DNA of 56,206 nt from Methylococcaceae bacterium. Lineage in GTDB: Bacteria > Pseudomonadota > Gammaproteobacteria > Methylococcales > Methylomonadaceae. The notes beneath the pieces are model-generated. The model worked only from the letters and a program-made list of their open reading frames with translations. It searched no databases and was not told the origin of the DNA. The position numbers and the translations under genes were made by a program. The stretch is taken from positions 1 to 56,206 of the forward strand of contig SPJM01000246.1 in assembly GCA_006844585.1 (NCBI GenBank), given 5' to 3'. Positions 37,266-45,647 of the stretch are shown one piece after another. Every line of letters starts with the position of its first letter. Position 1 is the stretch's first letter.

Positions 37266-38192
37266 ATGACTTATCAACCTCCACATCTGAAGGATTTTGA
37301 CAAACCCGTCAAAGTACTCTTTACCGGCTATTTAACCGCTGTCGCCTTTGGTTACTTTTTTGCGCTTGTGCAAATTTTATTTACCCACGGCATGGCTGAC
37401 GGCGAATTCGGACTTTCCATCGACGATATTGTTTACAGCTATTACGGCAACCGATCCGGCACCGTGCTTGAAACAAAACTGAACGGATCAATGAAGGACA
37501 ATGCTTCGGATCACGAACGTTTTGTCATCATGCAGTGGGATCGGGAAGGCGCCAAAGAATCTACATACGAATCATCCGGCGTTAAAAAAATCATCGAAAA
37601 CCGTTGCGAGATGTGTCACAACGAAAACGCTTCCGGGATTCCTGATTTTACCGAATTTGAACAGCTAAAAGAGCTGACCGTACAAGATGAAGGAGCCACT
37701 TTTGCGTCACTGACTCGGGTGTCGCATATCCACTTATTCGGCATCAGTTTCATTTTTATGTTTGTCGGGCTGATATTCAGCTTCTCGGAAACCAGTACGG
37801 TAAAGTACAAGTGTATTGCCATCGGCATGCCTTACACCTTTTTACTGGTCGATATATTGTCCTGGTGGCTAACCAAACTGCACCCCTCTTTCGCCTGGCT
37901 TGTCATCCTGGCCGGACAAGGCATGGCTATCGCCTTCATTTTCATGTGGGCCATATCGATTATGGAAATGTGGCTGTTTAACTTCGCCTTTCTTAACGCC
38001 AAAGGTGAAAGATATACACAATGGAGCATTTTGATCGAATCGAAATTAAAACAATACGGCGTTACCGAAGCCTGCAAAACGATAAGCTGTAAAGCTTGGA
38101 GTTTAACAAAACATCTATTCCGTTTTATACTTGATAAATGGCTGGAAATAGGTTGGCCGACTTTGAAAAAACTATTTACTAAATCTTCATAA
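37266..38192 (+). CDS. Membrane protein with a single c-type haem motif
   Basis: A 308-residue protein with one N-terminal membrane helix (about 18-40). A periplasmic domain with CEMCH (residues 114-118), a classical CXXCH haem c site, follows. Then come several helices (about 156-174, 185-203, 208-237) and a basic amphipathic C-terminus. His residues at the membrane borders (SHIHLFGISF, about 153-162) could bind further haem. I do not recognise a named family; it looks like a membrane electron-transfer protein. No oxidase or dehydrogenase subunits are adjacent. The gene has its own terminator at 38249. A repeat fragment sits right upstream of its ATG. Confidence 0.72.
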   Translation: MTYQPPHLKDFDKPVKVLFTGYLTAVAFGYFFALVQILFTHGMADGEFGLSIDDIVYSYYGNRSGTVLETKLNGSMKDNASDHERFVIMQWDREGAKESTYESSGVKKIIENRCEMCHNENASGIPDFTEFEQLKELTVQDEGATFASLTRVSHIHLFGISFIFMFVGLIFSFSETSTVKYKCIAIGMPYTFLLVDILSWWLTKLHPSFAWLVILAGQGMAIAFIFMWAISIMEMWLFNFAFLNAKGERYTQWSILIESKLKQYGVTEACKTISCKAWSLTKHLFRFILDKWLEIGWPTLKKLFTKSS

Positions 38193-38200
38193 TTACATTT

Positions 38201-38226
38201 ATAGTTCGCGCGACTGTGCGAACTAT
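38201..38226. repeat. Inverted repeat after the cytochrome gene
   Basis: ATAGTTCGC and GCGAACTAT arms (nine bases each) around an eight-base loop, directly downstream of the cytochrome stop and before the true terminator. It is GC-moderate with no T-run. Confidence 0.55.
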
Positions 38227-38248
38227 AGATTCATTTCTTATCAAAATT

Positions 38249-38283
38249 AGGGAGTTGCGGATACCTCAACTCCCTATTTTTTT
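38249..38283 (+). terminator. Rho-independent terminator
   Basis: AGGGAGTTG ... CAACTCCCT (nine-base arms, nine-base loop), followed by ATTTTTTT. It ends the transcript of the membrane cytochrome gene. Confidence 0.88.
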
Positions 38284-38336
38284 GCTTCTATCCTTACTTT
38301 ACCGCCTATTTCGCCCCAACTGAGCATGGAATGTGC

Positions 38337-38358
38337 TTAGGCTATATTAATAGCCTAA
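38337..38358. promoter_or_regulatory. Perfect palindrome upstream of the glucosylglycerate genes
   Basis: TTAGGCTAT-ATTA-ATAGCCTAA, 18 bases before the ATG at 38377 of the phosphatase gene. It lacks a T-run, so it looks like an operator or promoter-overlapping site rather than a terminator. The regulator is unknown; osmotic control would fit the downstream pathway. Confidence 0.45.
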
Positions 38359-38376
38359 TTCAAACTTATATTAATT

Positions 38377-39186
38377 ATGAATTTAATTATCTTTACCGAT
38401 CTGGACGGCACTTTATTAGATCATCACGACTATAATTTCGACGCCGCCCAACCCGCTTTAAACGAATTAAGCCGCAGAAATATTCCGGTTATTATCAACT
38501 CCAGCAAAACTTATGCTGAAATTAAAGATTTACGCATAAAAATGCACAACAATAGTGCATTTGCAGTAGAAAACGGTGCAGCCGTTTATTATCCCACCCA
38601 AGGATCAGGACAAGCCGAACAACTCAAGCAAACTATTTTAGGCAAACCCCTACCCTTCATACTGGAGCAGCTTGCCGAACTGAGGAGCCGGTTTCATTTT
38701 CAATTCCAAAGTTTTGCCGATATGAGCAACGAAACAGTCGCTGAAATAACCGGCCTTAGCGTTGAGTCAGCGTCGTTAGCCAAACAACGCCAAGCCAGCG
38801 AACCGTTGCTATGGCAAGATTCAGCCGACAATCTCGAAATATTTAAGCAACAGTTAGCCAAAAATCAGTTACAACTGTTGCAGGGCGGCCGGTTTTATCA
38901 TGTTATGGGTCAAAACGATAAAAGCTTGGCAATGGCATGGTTATTGAATAACTATTATCAAACACCCAAACAAACGGTTATCGCCCTTGGAGACAGCGCC
39001 AACGACCGAAAAATGTTGGAATGCGCGGATTTCGCCGCCATTATCCGCAAAACCGACCACAGCTATTTAGCAATAGAAAAAGACCCGGAGGCTGTATTTA
39101 ACTCCCCCGACGTAGCTCCATTAGGCTGGCGACAAGCAATCGATTTTATATTTAATAAACTGGGAACAGGAGACACCGATGAGTGA
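38377..39186 (+). CDS. Glucosyl/mannosyl-3-phosphoglycerate phosphatase (HAD)
   Basis: A 269-residue HAD-superfamily phosphatase of the MpgP/YedP type. It removes phosphate from glucosyl- or mannosyl-3-phosphoglycerate to release the compatible solute. IIFTDLDGTLLDHHDY holds the nucleophile Asp (8) and acid Asp (10). VIINSSKTYAEIKDLR is motif II, and VIALGDSANDRKMLECADF is motif IV. The family's characteristic N-terminal cap (AVENGAAVYYP) is present. It overlaps the following synthase gene by 8 bp, so substrate is inferred as glucosyl-3-phosphoglycerate. A palindrome lies just upstream. Confidence 0.85.
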   Translation: MNLIIFTDLDGTLLDHHDYNFDAAQPALNELSRRNIPVIINSSKTYAEIKDLRIKMHNNSAFAVENGAAVYYPTQGSGQAEQLKQTILGKPLPFILEQLAELRSRFHFQFQSFADMSNETVAEITGLSVESASLAKQRQASEPLLWQDSADNLEIFKQQLAKNQLQLLQGGRFYHVMGQNDKSLAMAWLLNNYYQTPKQTVIALGDSANDRKMLECADFAAIIRKTDHSYLAIEKDPEAVFNSPDVAPLGWRQAIDFIFNKLGTGDTDE

Positions 39187-40390
39187 CTTTTTTCAGAACG
39201 GCTCAATCACGACTCTGCATCGTTTAGACAAAGAACACACCCTGGAAATGGAAAGTGAACTAAAAGAGTTCGCCAAACACCGCCCGATGGGACTGGTATT
39301 GCCTTCGCTTTTTTCCGAATTGGAAGGCCCCGCCCTAAAATCCATCATCCAGGAAATCAGCAAAGTCGATTATATCGATGAAATCATCATCGGACTTGAC
39401 AGGGCCAGTGAAGAGCAATTCGAATATGCGAAATCATTTTTCAGCGAATTACCTCAACATTACCGCATTTTATGGAATGACGGTCCGAGACTCAGACAAC
39501 TGAACTCCAAACTGATCGAACAAGGGGTTGCGCCTAAAGAATCAGGCAAAGGCCGCAATGTCTGGTTTTGCTACGGCTACGCAATCGCTTCCGGCAGATC
39601 GGAAGCAATCGCCCTACATGATTGCGATATCCTCACCTATAATCGGGAATTGCTGGCGCGACTTTTTTATCCGGTCGCCAACCCTGCTTTCAACTTCGAG
39701 TTCTGCAAAGGCTATTACTATCGTATGGCCGATAAAAAAATCAATGGTCGAGTTTGCAGGCTTCTGGTCACGCCTTTATTAAGAGCATTGAAAAAAGTTT
39801 TAGGCCCTTTAGATTATTTGGAATATTTAGACAGTTTTCGCTATCCGCTGTCCGGCGAATTCGCCACTCGGATGGACACCATCAAAGAAATTCGCATTCC
39901 CAGCGACTGGGGATTGGAAATCGGCGTCCTCTCGGAAATGTACCGCAACCAATCGAGTAAACACATTTGCCAGGTGGAAATAGCCGATGCTTACGACCAT
40001 AAGCATCAATCGCTGTCTGCCGATGATCATGACACCGGCTTATCGAAAATGAGCATTGACATTAGTAAAGCGATCTTTAGAAAACTGGCGACTGAAGGCG
40101 TAGTGCTCAGTAAGGAAGCTTTTCGCTCTTTAAAAGCGACTTATTATCGGGAAGCGCTGGATACAGTTGAAGCTTATTACAGCGACGCCTGCATCAACGG
40201 TTTGAAATTTGACCGCCATCAGGAAGAAAAAACTGTGGAATTATTCGCCAAGTTGTTAATTAAAGCCGGCGATGACTTTATGGACAAACCCAGCGAGACG
40301 CCGTTTATCCCCAGCTGGAACCGGGTTGTTGGCGCTGTTCCGGAAGTTTTTGAGCTACTACGCGAAGCGGTGGAAGCAGATAATGCATAA
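39179..40390 (+). CDS. Glucosyl-3-phosphoglycerate synthase-like glycosyltransferase (GT81)
   Basis: A 403-residue GT-A glycosyltransferase that should transfer a sugar from a nucleotide sugar to 3-phosphoglycerate. MGLVLPSLFSELEGPALKSI (about 37-56) is the nucleotide-binding start. EIIIGLDRASEEQF and ESGKGRNVWFCYGYAI (about 121-136) follow, and IALHDCDILTYNRELLA (about 144-160) has the metal-binding D-x-D-like site. FEFCKGYYYRM and YPLSGEFATRMD are also typical. The glucosyl versus mannosyl choice cannot be proven from sequence, but it fits GpgS-type proteins of Persephonella and Methanococcoides better than MpgS. It overlaps the phosphatase gene, forming a two-gene glucosylglycerate operon. 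Confidence 0.78.
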   Translation: MSDFFQNGSITTLHRLDKEHTLEMESELKEFAKHRPMGLVLPSLFSELEGPALKSIIQEISKVDYIDEIIIGLDRASEEQFEYAKSFFSELPQHYRILWNDGPRLRQLNSKLIEQGVAPKESGKGRNVWFCYGYAIASGRSEAIALHDCDILTYNRELLARLFYPVANPAFNFEFCKGYYYRMADKKINGRVCRLLVTPLLRALKKVLGPLDYLEYLDSFRYPLSGEFATRMDTIKEIRIPSDWGLEIGVLSEMYRNQSSKHICQVEIADAYDHKHQSLSADDHDTGLSKMSIDISKAIFRKLATEGVVLSKEAFRSLKATYYREALDTVEAYYSDACINGLKFDRHQEEKTVELFAKLLIKAGDDFMDKPSETPFIPSWNRVVGAVPEVFELLREAVEADNA

Positions 40391-40632
40391 GCTGTCGCAG
40401 CAGGTCGCCGAATTACGATGCAGGACTCGGCAAAATGGTATATAAGCAATGAATAGAGCCGCATAGGGACATTTAACCCAGCCGTCGAAAATAGTGATCA
40501 ATATTTGATTTTCAGCATAACAAATTGAAAAATAAGGATTTAACTCATACCAATACTTGCCATGTAGCGCCATAATATTTATTTTTCATGCATATCAATT
40601 GATTATAAATTTAAAACCGAAAGCTGGGTTAA

Positions 40633-40668
40633 GCGCTTGCCGGGTAGAGTCCTCAACCCGGCAAGCGC
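40633..40668. terminator. Strong inverted repeat before the rhodanese gene 3' end
   Basis: GCGCTTGCCGGGT ... ACCCGGCAAGCGC, 13-base perfect arms around a ten-base loop. It lies about 10 bases from the stop of the minus-strand rhodanese gene and faces the convergent glucosylglycerate operon. The T-content after it is low, so it is a likely but imperfect terminator. Confidence 0.6.
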
Positions 40669-40677
40669 CTTATTAAT

Positions 40678-41079
40678 TTAACAACTTGAGCATTTTTCCA
40701 ACGGCAAGGAAGCTTTCCGCCAAGCGCTCATATGCCCATCCAAGTAAACAACATTGCTAAACCCCGCTATCCAATACGCAAATTTTGCAATACCGGCCCT
40801 GGGTCCGTGTTCACAGTAAAGCACAATGGTTTGTTGATGAGTCACATTATCCAGCCGACTGTTGGTAAAACTATCCCAGAACGGAATATGAATCGCCCCC
40901 GGCAAATGAGCGGCGTCATATTCGGCAGTCGTTCTCACATCAACAATGACCGGAGGCTGATCCGATTTAATTTGCGCCAGTAATTCCTGCTGCTGTAGGC
41001 GATTTTGTTCGGCAGCGCTACACCCGACTAAAAATAAAAGAAAAACAACCGGGTAAAGGCTATAATTTAGCTTCAACAT
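40678..41079 (-). CDS. Rhodanese-domain lipoprotein
   Basis: A 133-residue protein. The signal ends in the lipobox LVGC (Cys20), so it should sit on the periplasmic side of a membrane. The remaining part is one rhodanese domain: PPVIVDVRTTAEYDAAHLPG (about 42-61), then IVLYCEHGPRAGIAKFAYWI with active-site Cys (near 88), and a C-terminal MSAWRKASLP. The active-site loop is complete, so it should be able to carry persulfide sulfur. The protein ends in SSC, perhaps a further sulfur or metal site. No partner gene is adjacent. Confidence 0.88.
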   Translation of the reverse strand: MLKLNYSLYPVVFLLFLVGCSAAEQNRLQQQELLAQIKSDQPPVIVDVRTTAEYDAAHLPGAIHIPFWDSFTNSRLDNVTHQQTIVLYCEHGPRAGIAKFAYWIAGFSNVVYLDGHMSAWRKASLPLEKCSSC

Positions 41080-41389
41080 TAATAATCTCCGGATAACCTA
41101 AAAATAGTTTTCAATTTCCGCCTATAATAATATTGAATTAACTTTTTTGTAACAAAATTGGTGATTAAACAACATCTTTTAGTTTTTTGAATCTACCACA
41201 TGGATTAAAATACAAACTATCTGAATAGAATAAATTTCATTTCGTGCAGTAAACGATGTGATTTTCTTCACGCTTGCCCGACCTTGTTTTACAATCAAGG
41301 CGCAATAAACTAAAAAGTTTTGACGGCAGGACGATAAAATTTAAAACAGGCTGAACAGTCAGCGATAAAACATAAACTACGGTAAATTT
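41080..41389. other. Intergenic region with a candidate sigma-70 promoter
   Basis: A divergent region of about 310 bases. The best promoter is TTCACG (41267-41272), 17 bases, then TACAAT (41290-41295), pointing to the plus-strand gene at 41390, with a leader of roughly 90 bases. The -35 is weak. Nothing else is recognised. Confidence 0.45.
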
Positions 41390-43003
41390 GTGAAAAGTTC
41401 CTTTTTTTTGGTCATTCCCGAACAGAAAAATAATCCTGACGACTGCGCCAGTTATGAGGAAGCGACCTTACAACAATGGATAAGCGAACTTCCCACAGCC
41501 AACCCCAGTCTATCAGCACGCTTATTTCACGACCTAGTCGCCGAAATGAACGCCTTGCAAATGCCGACTCAAAAACGCATTGACGCCTTGGAAATGCTTA
41601 GGCCGACTTTATTGGAAATGGAAGACTATTTGCGTTCCAAACTCGTCAAATCCGGCTATCCTAAAGGCCATAATGAAGAAAAAATCATGGATGCGCTCAC
41701 CGCCATCGAAAAGCACTTTACCATCGGCTATTGGATATGCGCGCGTGATTTAACCGTTAAAGACGGTTCCTGGTTTCAAGGAAAAACCATTGCCTTAAGC
41801 ATACAAAGAACGATCAGGGGACTCAGTAGCGTTATTGTCACGCATTTCATCATGAATACGCCGATTCCTGACTGGATTTGGATTGATATTCATTCGCTAT
41901 ACAACTTAAGCGTCAAATTAAAAAAACACAATATCAAGGTTTCCGACCAGATGAGTTCAGGCGGTAAAACTCAAATTGACACTTGCTATAAACAAATTAT
42001 GCTATTAAGTTTGGCCAACCCGGCCGGACTGATGCAAAAAGAATATCAACTTTGCTATAAGTTCATCGGCAAGCTGGCTCATTTGATCGAGATTGTCAAA
42101 AAACCGGACGCCCGGCAAAAAAACTACTGCGTGATTTTATTAGACGAGGACAGCCCGCCTATTTTCACTACTGATCTGCCGGAAATTGATGACTCGGTCG
42201 CTTTTTTAAACCTGGCGAAATTATTAAAAATAAAACAAACGCCGGAAAAATTCAGCAGTATTGATGAGCCCCGATTTAGCTTTATCGATAGTAGACAGGT
42301 ACAGTCGGAAAAACTGTCTACCGATTTGTTCAACTACCTGATGCAACGTTGGGAAGGCCAAGCGTTAAGCGGCGATCACTTGTTTCCCGACAGAATGGAT
42401 AGACTTTTGGTTATCGGTTTAGCCGCTACTCACAATACCCTTTCACCGAGTAGCCGCGATTATGATCCGCCTGTTGAAATCAGGGCCGAAACCAATTCGG
42501 AGTACAGTCTTTCCTGCCGCTTCGAGACCCAAGGCGTTCTGTCAATCGGTAGTTTATTAAGTTTCAGGCGCCCCGATGACAGTAAACTAATGCGCCAATT
42601 GGCGATTGTCAGCAAACTGACTTTGCCCAAACAAGACAACCAACTGCTATTTGAGTTGTCGGCAATCGCCAACCAAGCCTATGCCATTACCTATATCGAC
42701 CTGGAAGAGGACAACGAGGATCCGCAACAACATAAAGGCTTGCTATACGCGGTTAAACAAAATGAAGCGGAAAAAAGCTTTATTTTGATGGACTCTTTTT
42801 CCTACAAAGACGGTTCCTTATTGCGCTTATATCTTCAACAGGAAAGCTTTCCGGTGATCCTAAGAGATAGAAGAAACATCGGTTTGGGATATTGGCAATT
42901 TGAATGCAGACGATTACCGGAATCTGCGCTGGAACAATTACAGCCTCAAAAAAAGAAAGAAAAAGAGACCAAAAAAAAGAAAAAAGGCTTTGACTTTATT
43001 TGA
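41390..43003 (+). CDS. Large conserved-looking protein of unknown function
   Basis: A 537-residue protein from a GTG start (VKSSFFLVIPEQ). It has no signal peptide or membrane helix. The N-terminal half is mostly helical (about 30-260, e.g. RIDALEMLRPTLLEMEDYLR). The C-terminal third, about 380-515, looks beta-rich (LLYAVKQNEAEKSFILMDSF, then LGYWQFECRRL), possibly a PilZ-like or unrelated barrel, but the c-di-GMP RxxxR motif is not evident. The last 20 residues are strongly Lys-rich (KKKEKETKKKKKGF), likely contacting nucleic acid, membrane or an acidic partner. I cannot name the family. It stands alone, with a possible promoter at 41267. Confidence 0.55.
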   Translation: MKSSFFLVIPEQKNNPDDCASYEEATLQQWISELPTANPSLSARLFHDLVAEMNALQMPTQKRIDALEMLRPTLLEMEDYLRSKLVKSGYPKGHNEEKIMDALTAIEKHFTIGYWICARDLTVKDGSWFQGKTIALSIQRTIRGLSSVIVTHFIMNTPIPDWIWIDIHSLYNLSVKLKKHNIKVSDQMSSGGKTQIDTCYKQIMLLSLANPAGLMQKEYQLCYKFIGKLAHLIEIVKKPDARQKNYCVILLDEDSPPIFTTDLPEIDDSVAFLNLAKLLKIKQTPEKFSSIDEPRFSFIDSRQVQSEKLSTDLFNYLMQRWEGQALSGDHLFPDRMDRLLVIGLAATHNTLSPSSRDYDPPVEIRAETNSEYSLSCRFETQGVLSIGSLLSFRRPDDSKLMRQLAIVSKLTLPKQDNQLLFELSAIANQAYAITYIDLEEDNEDPQQHKGLLYAVKQNEAEKSFILMDSFSYKDGSLLRLYLQQESFPVILRDRRNIGLGYWQFECRRLPESALEQLQPQKKKEKETKKKKKGFDFI

Positions 43004-43068
43004 CCCTGCTTCGAACTCCCCCTTTCAAAGTTCATCACCAGCATAGCAATATCGTCGACAAGCTTGAG

Positions 43069-43845
43069 TTAAATCTCTTTCGTCAATTGTTTTTGTTGAT
43101 ATTTACGATAATCAATCGCCACCTTCAAACCCGCGAAACGCCCCGACATTTTCACCAATTCCTTGTGCGCCTTATTAAAAGTTAACTTGACGATGCTTAA
43201 CGCTCTTTCTTCATAGCCCTGTTCAATATTGTCAGTCTCCAGCACAAAATGATAAATATAAACCTGCTCTTCCCCCGTATCCTCTACCGTCAACGGCTCG
43301 CCTAAATGTTTTAGCACAACCGGCTTTAAAGGTAGCTGCGCGGAAATTTTATCAATCTGGGAAGTGTCTACTTTTAATTGCCTTTTCTGCTGAAGAATTT
43401 CACCTTTAGCAATTGAACGAATTGATAGTTCCAAAAACTCGGCCGGCGCAATCTGCAAAAACAAAGGCGAAAAAGTCCACGTTGAGACTTTATCGTCCGC
43501 CGCAAAACTCAACATAAAAGAAAATTTGATTTCCGGTTCAATAACAGCGCCATTCTGATCCACTTTCCGAAACCAATAACGCCATAATTTTCCACCGCCT
43601 TTTTTAAACTCCTCACTGGGCGTTAGCTTCGCCAAGCTCACAAAATCATCACTGATTAAAACCGGATCTTTAAAATGAATTGTAAAATCATCTTTAACGG
43701 AAATGGCAAAATGGCGATCAAAATCATCCATTTGCTGATAAGTTTGATAAGCGCGCCACCAATAAAAACAACCGTTCATTGTCAACATCAGAGCGACCAT
43801 CAACAACCACCGAAATAATTTATAATTGGACCCGAGCATGAGCAT
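43069..43845 (-). CDS. Putative lipoprotein of unknown function
   Basis: A 258-residue protein. A hydrophobic N-terminal segment (about 11-25) ends in MNGC, compatible with a lipobox (Cys26). The mature part is mixed alpha/beta: DDFTIHFKDPVLISDDFVSL, LWRYWFRKVD, then KFSMLSFAADDKVSTWTFSP, ending GRFAGLKVAIDYRKYQQKQ. I do not recognise a family. The gene lies 35 bases downstream of hslO on the same strand and could be co-transcribed. Convergent with the 537-residue protein. Confidence 0.62.
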   Translation of the reverse strand: MLMLGSNYKLFRWLLMVALMLTMNGCFYWWRAYQTYQQMDDFDRHFAISVKDDFTIHFKDPVLISDDFVSLAKLTPSEEFKKGGGKLWRYWFRKVDQNGAVIEPEIKFSFMLSFAADDKVSTWTFSPLFLQIAPAEFLELSIRSIAKGEILQQKRQLKVDTSQIDKISAQLPLKPVVLKHLGEPLTVEDTGEEQVYIYHFVLETDNIEQGYEERALSIVKLTFNKAHKELVKMSGRFAGLKVAIDYRKYQQKQLTKEI

Positions 43846-43880
43846 ACCTTAACAAATTAAATAAATTACTGTTAAGATCA

Positions 43881-44756
43881 TCAATGTTGCGTTTCAGTTC
43901 CTTTTTCACCCGTAGGCGGATTTCTCAACAAATTTTCCACATCGACCCGATCAAACTCAAATTGCCTGCCGCAGAATTGACAATCCGCCGCAATCGTTTC
44001 TCGCTCCTGTAAGATCGCCTCCAACTCTTCACGCCCTAGCGAAGTTAAAGTATGACTGATTTTATGTCGAGAACAGGAACACGAAAAATTGACCGACTCA
44101 GGATCAAAAACTCTCACTTTTTCCTCATTGAACAAACGATATAACATTTCATCGCTATCCAAGTTGAGCAGCTCCTCTTCGGTTACCGTATTAGCCAGCA
44201 TTTCTATTCGCTCCCAATCCTCCTTATTTTCAGCTTGACCGGGTAATTCCTGAATCAATAAACCGGCTGCGCAATGATTATCGGCAAACAACCATAAACG
44301 GGTTTTCAATTGCTCCGATTGTTGAAAATAAGTTTCCAACATTCCCGCCAGATGATCCTGCTCCAAAGCAACGATGCCTTGATAAGGTTCGCCTGCTTCC
44401 GGCTCTATCGTCAGCGCCAAATGCCCTTTACCCATCATTTGTTTAATCGTACCGGTTTCAAGCTCACCTTCGCTGCGCACTAAACCGCGAATTTTTCGAT
44501 CATGGGTTGATTGGGCGACAAGCGCTTTCAATGCACCGCTCCCCTGAGCCTGTAAAATCATTGAACCTTTGAATTTGATTGTGGCCGACAACAAAACCGC
44601 CGCCGTCAAAGCCTGACCCAACTGATTTTCCACTGCCGAATTAGCAAAACTTTGAAATTCTTTAGCCTGTAGCCAACTGTCCTGTAAACGCACCCACTCA
44701 CCGCGAATAGGCAATTCTTCAAATAAAAACCGCTTTAAACAATCTTTTTCACTCAT
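43881..44756 (-). CDS. hslO: Redox-regulated chaperone Hsp33
   Basis: Hsp33 is an ATP-independent holdase that is activated when oxidants form disulfides in its zinc-binding C-terminus. The 291-residue protein has QLGQALTAAVLLSATIKFKG early and GLVRSEGELETG in the core. The zinc motif is complete: NFSCSCSRHKISHTLTSLG (CxC, about residues 232-234), then CQFCGRQFEF (CxxC, about 265-268). It ends with a short polar tail. ATG at 44756. Only 35 bases separate it from the downstream lipoprotein gene. Confidence 0.95.
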   Translation of the reverse strand: MSEKDCLKRFLFEELPIRGEWVRLQDSWLQAKEFQSFANSAVENQLGQALTAAVLLSATIKFKGSMILQAQGSGALKALVAQSTHDRKIRGLVRSEGELETGTIKQMMGKGHLALTIEPEAGEPYQGIVALEQDHLAGMLETYFQQSEQLKTRLWLFADNHCAAGLLIQELPGQAENKEDWERIEMLANTVTEEELLNLDSDEMLYRLFNEEKVRVFDPESVNFSCSCSRHKISHTLTSLGREELEAILQERETIAADCQFCGRQFEFDRVDVENLLRNPPTGEKGTETQH

Positions 44757-44923
44757 TTATTTCTCTAATCCACTCTTAACCCAGCTATGCCATTGTAACG
44801 ACATACAAGCATACTGATCCTGACAATTCAATGACAAAACTGGATGAAACTTCAGTCATGCCGATACGGCGCCTGATAACATATAGTATACTCGGAATTA
44901 CCCAATGTCATGGACTCGCCGCT

Positions 44924-45574
44924 ATGTTTGCACTACCTAAAAAATCACAATTAATTTCTCCCTCAGAAGCCTTGCCGGGCAGGGAAACCGCTATCAGCAA
45001 ACCAGCATCGCATTTCGTTCTGAACACACCGCTCACTCCACCCTTTCCCGCTCATCTGAACAAAATAATCTTCGCAATGGGCTGTTTCTGGGGAGCTGAA
45101 AAAAGATTTTGGCAATTACCCGGCGTGTATTGTACAGCAGTCGGGTACTGTAATGGCTACACTCCGAACCCCAGCTACGAAGAAGTCTGCACCGGCATGA
45201 CCGCGCATGCGGAAGCTATATTGGTCGTATTTGACCCTGCGGAAATGACCCTTCAGCAGCTATTGATTCAATTCTGGGAAGGCCACAACCCCACTCAAGG
45301 CATGCGTCAGGAAGTCGATATCGGCAGCCAGTACCGATCCGGCATTTTCACTGATAATGAACAACAGGCTCAAATTGCCGAAGCCAGTCGGCAACATTAC
45401 CAACAGCGATTAACGGATCACGGTTTTGACCTCATAACAACGGAGATCGCCCCCGCTCAGACTTTTTATTATGCTGAAGACTATCATCAACAATACCTGG
45501 CCAAAACGCCCCGCTTAAGCAGTTGCGACATACCTTTGCAACAGACCGGGAGACCGGCTTATTGTGCGCCTTGA
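44924..45574 (+). CDS. msrA: Peptide methionine sulfoxide reductase MsrA
   Basis: MsrA reduces methionine S-sulfoxide in proteins. The active site IIFAMGCFWGAEKRFWQLPG has the catalytic Cys. GYCNGYTPNPSYEEVCTG, YHQQYLAK and the C-terminal Cys residues (SSCDIP, AYCAP) for resolving disulfides are also present. An in-frame ATG at 44831 would add 31 residues. I choose 44924 because MFALPKKSQLISPSEALPGR matches the start of the E. coli enzyme in sequence and length (216 versus 212 residues), but no clear ribosome site is seen at either. It lies divergent from hslO, another oxidative-damage gene. Confidence 0.92.
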   Translation: MFALPKKSQLISPSEALPGRETAISKPASHFVLNTPLTPPFPAHLNKIIFAMGCFWGAEKRFWQLPGVYCTAVGYCNGYTPNPSYEEVCTGMTAHAEAILVVFDPAEMTLQQLLIQFWEGHNPTQGMRQEVDIGSQYRSGIFTDNEQQAQIAEASRQHYQQRLTDHGFDLITTEIAPAQTFYYAEDYHQQYLAKTPRLSSCDIPLQQTGRPAYCAP

Positions 45575-45619
45575 TTCATAGCAAGCTCCAGGCATATTGC
45601 GGCGGTGAAATAAAACAAT

Positions 45620-45642
45620 GACGGATTGCTCCGGAATCCGTC
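45620..45642. repeat. REP-like palindrome
   Basis: GACGGATT ... AATCCGTC arms with a seven-base loop, followed by CCTAC. It lies between the convergent msrA and PLD genes and may serve both as a 3' end. Confidence 0.6.
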
Positions 45643-45647
45643 CTACT

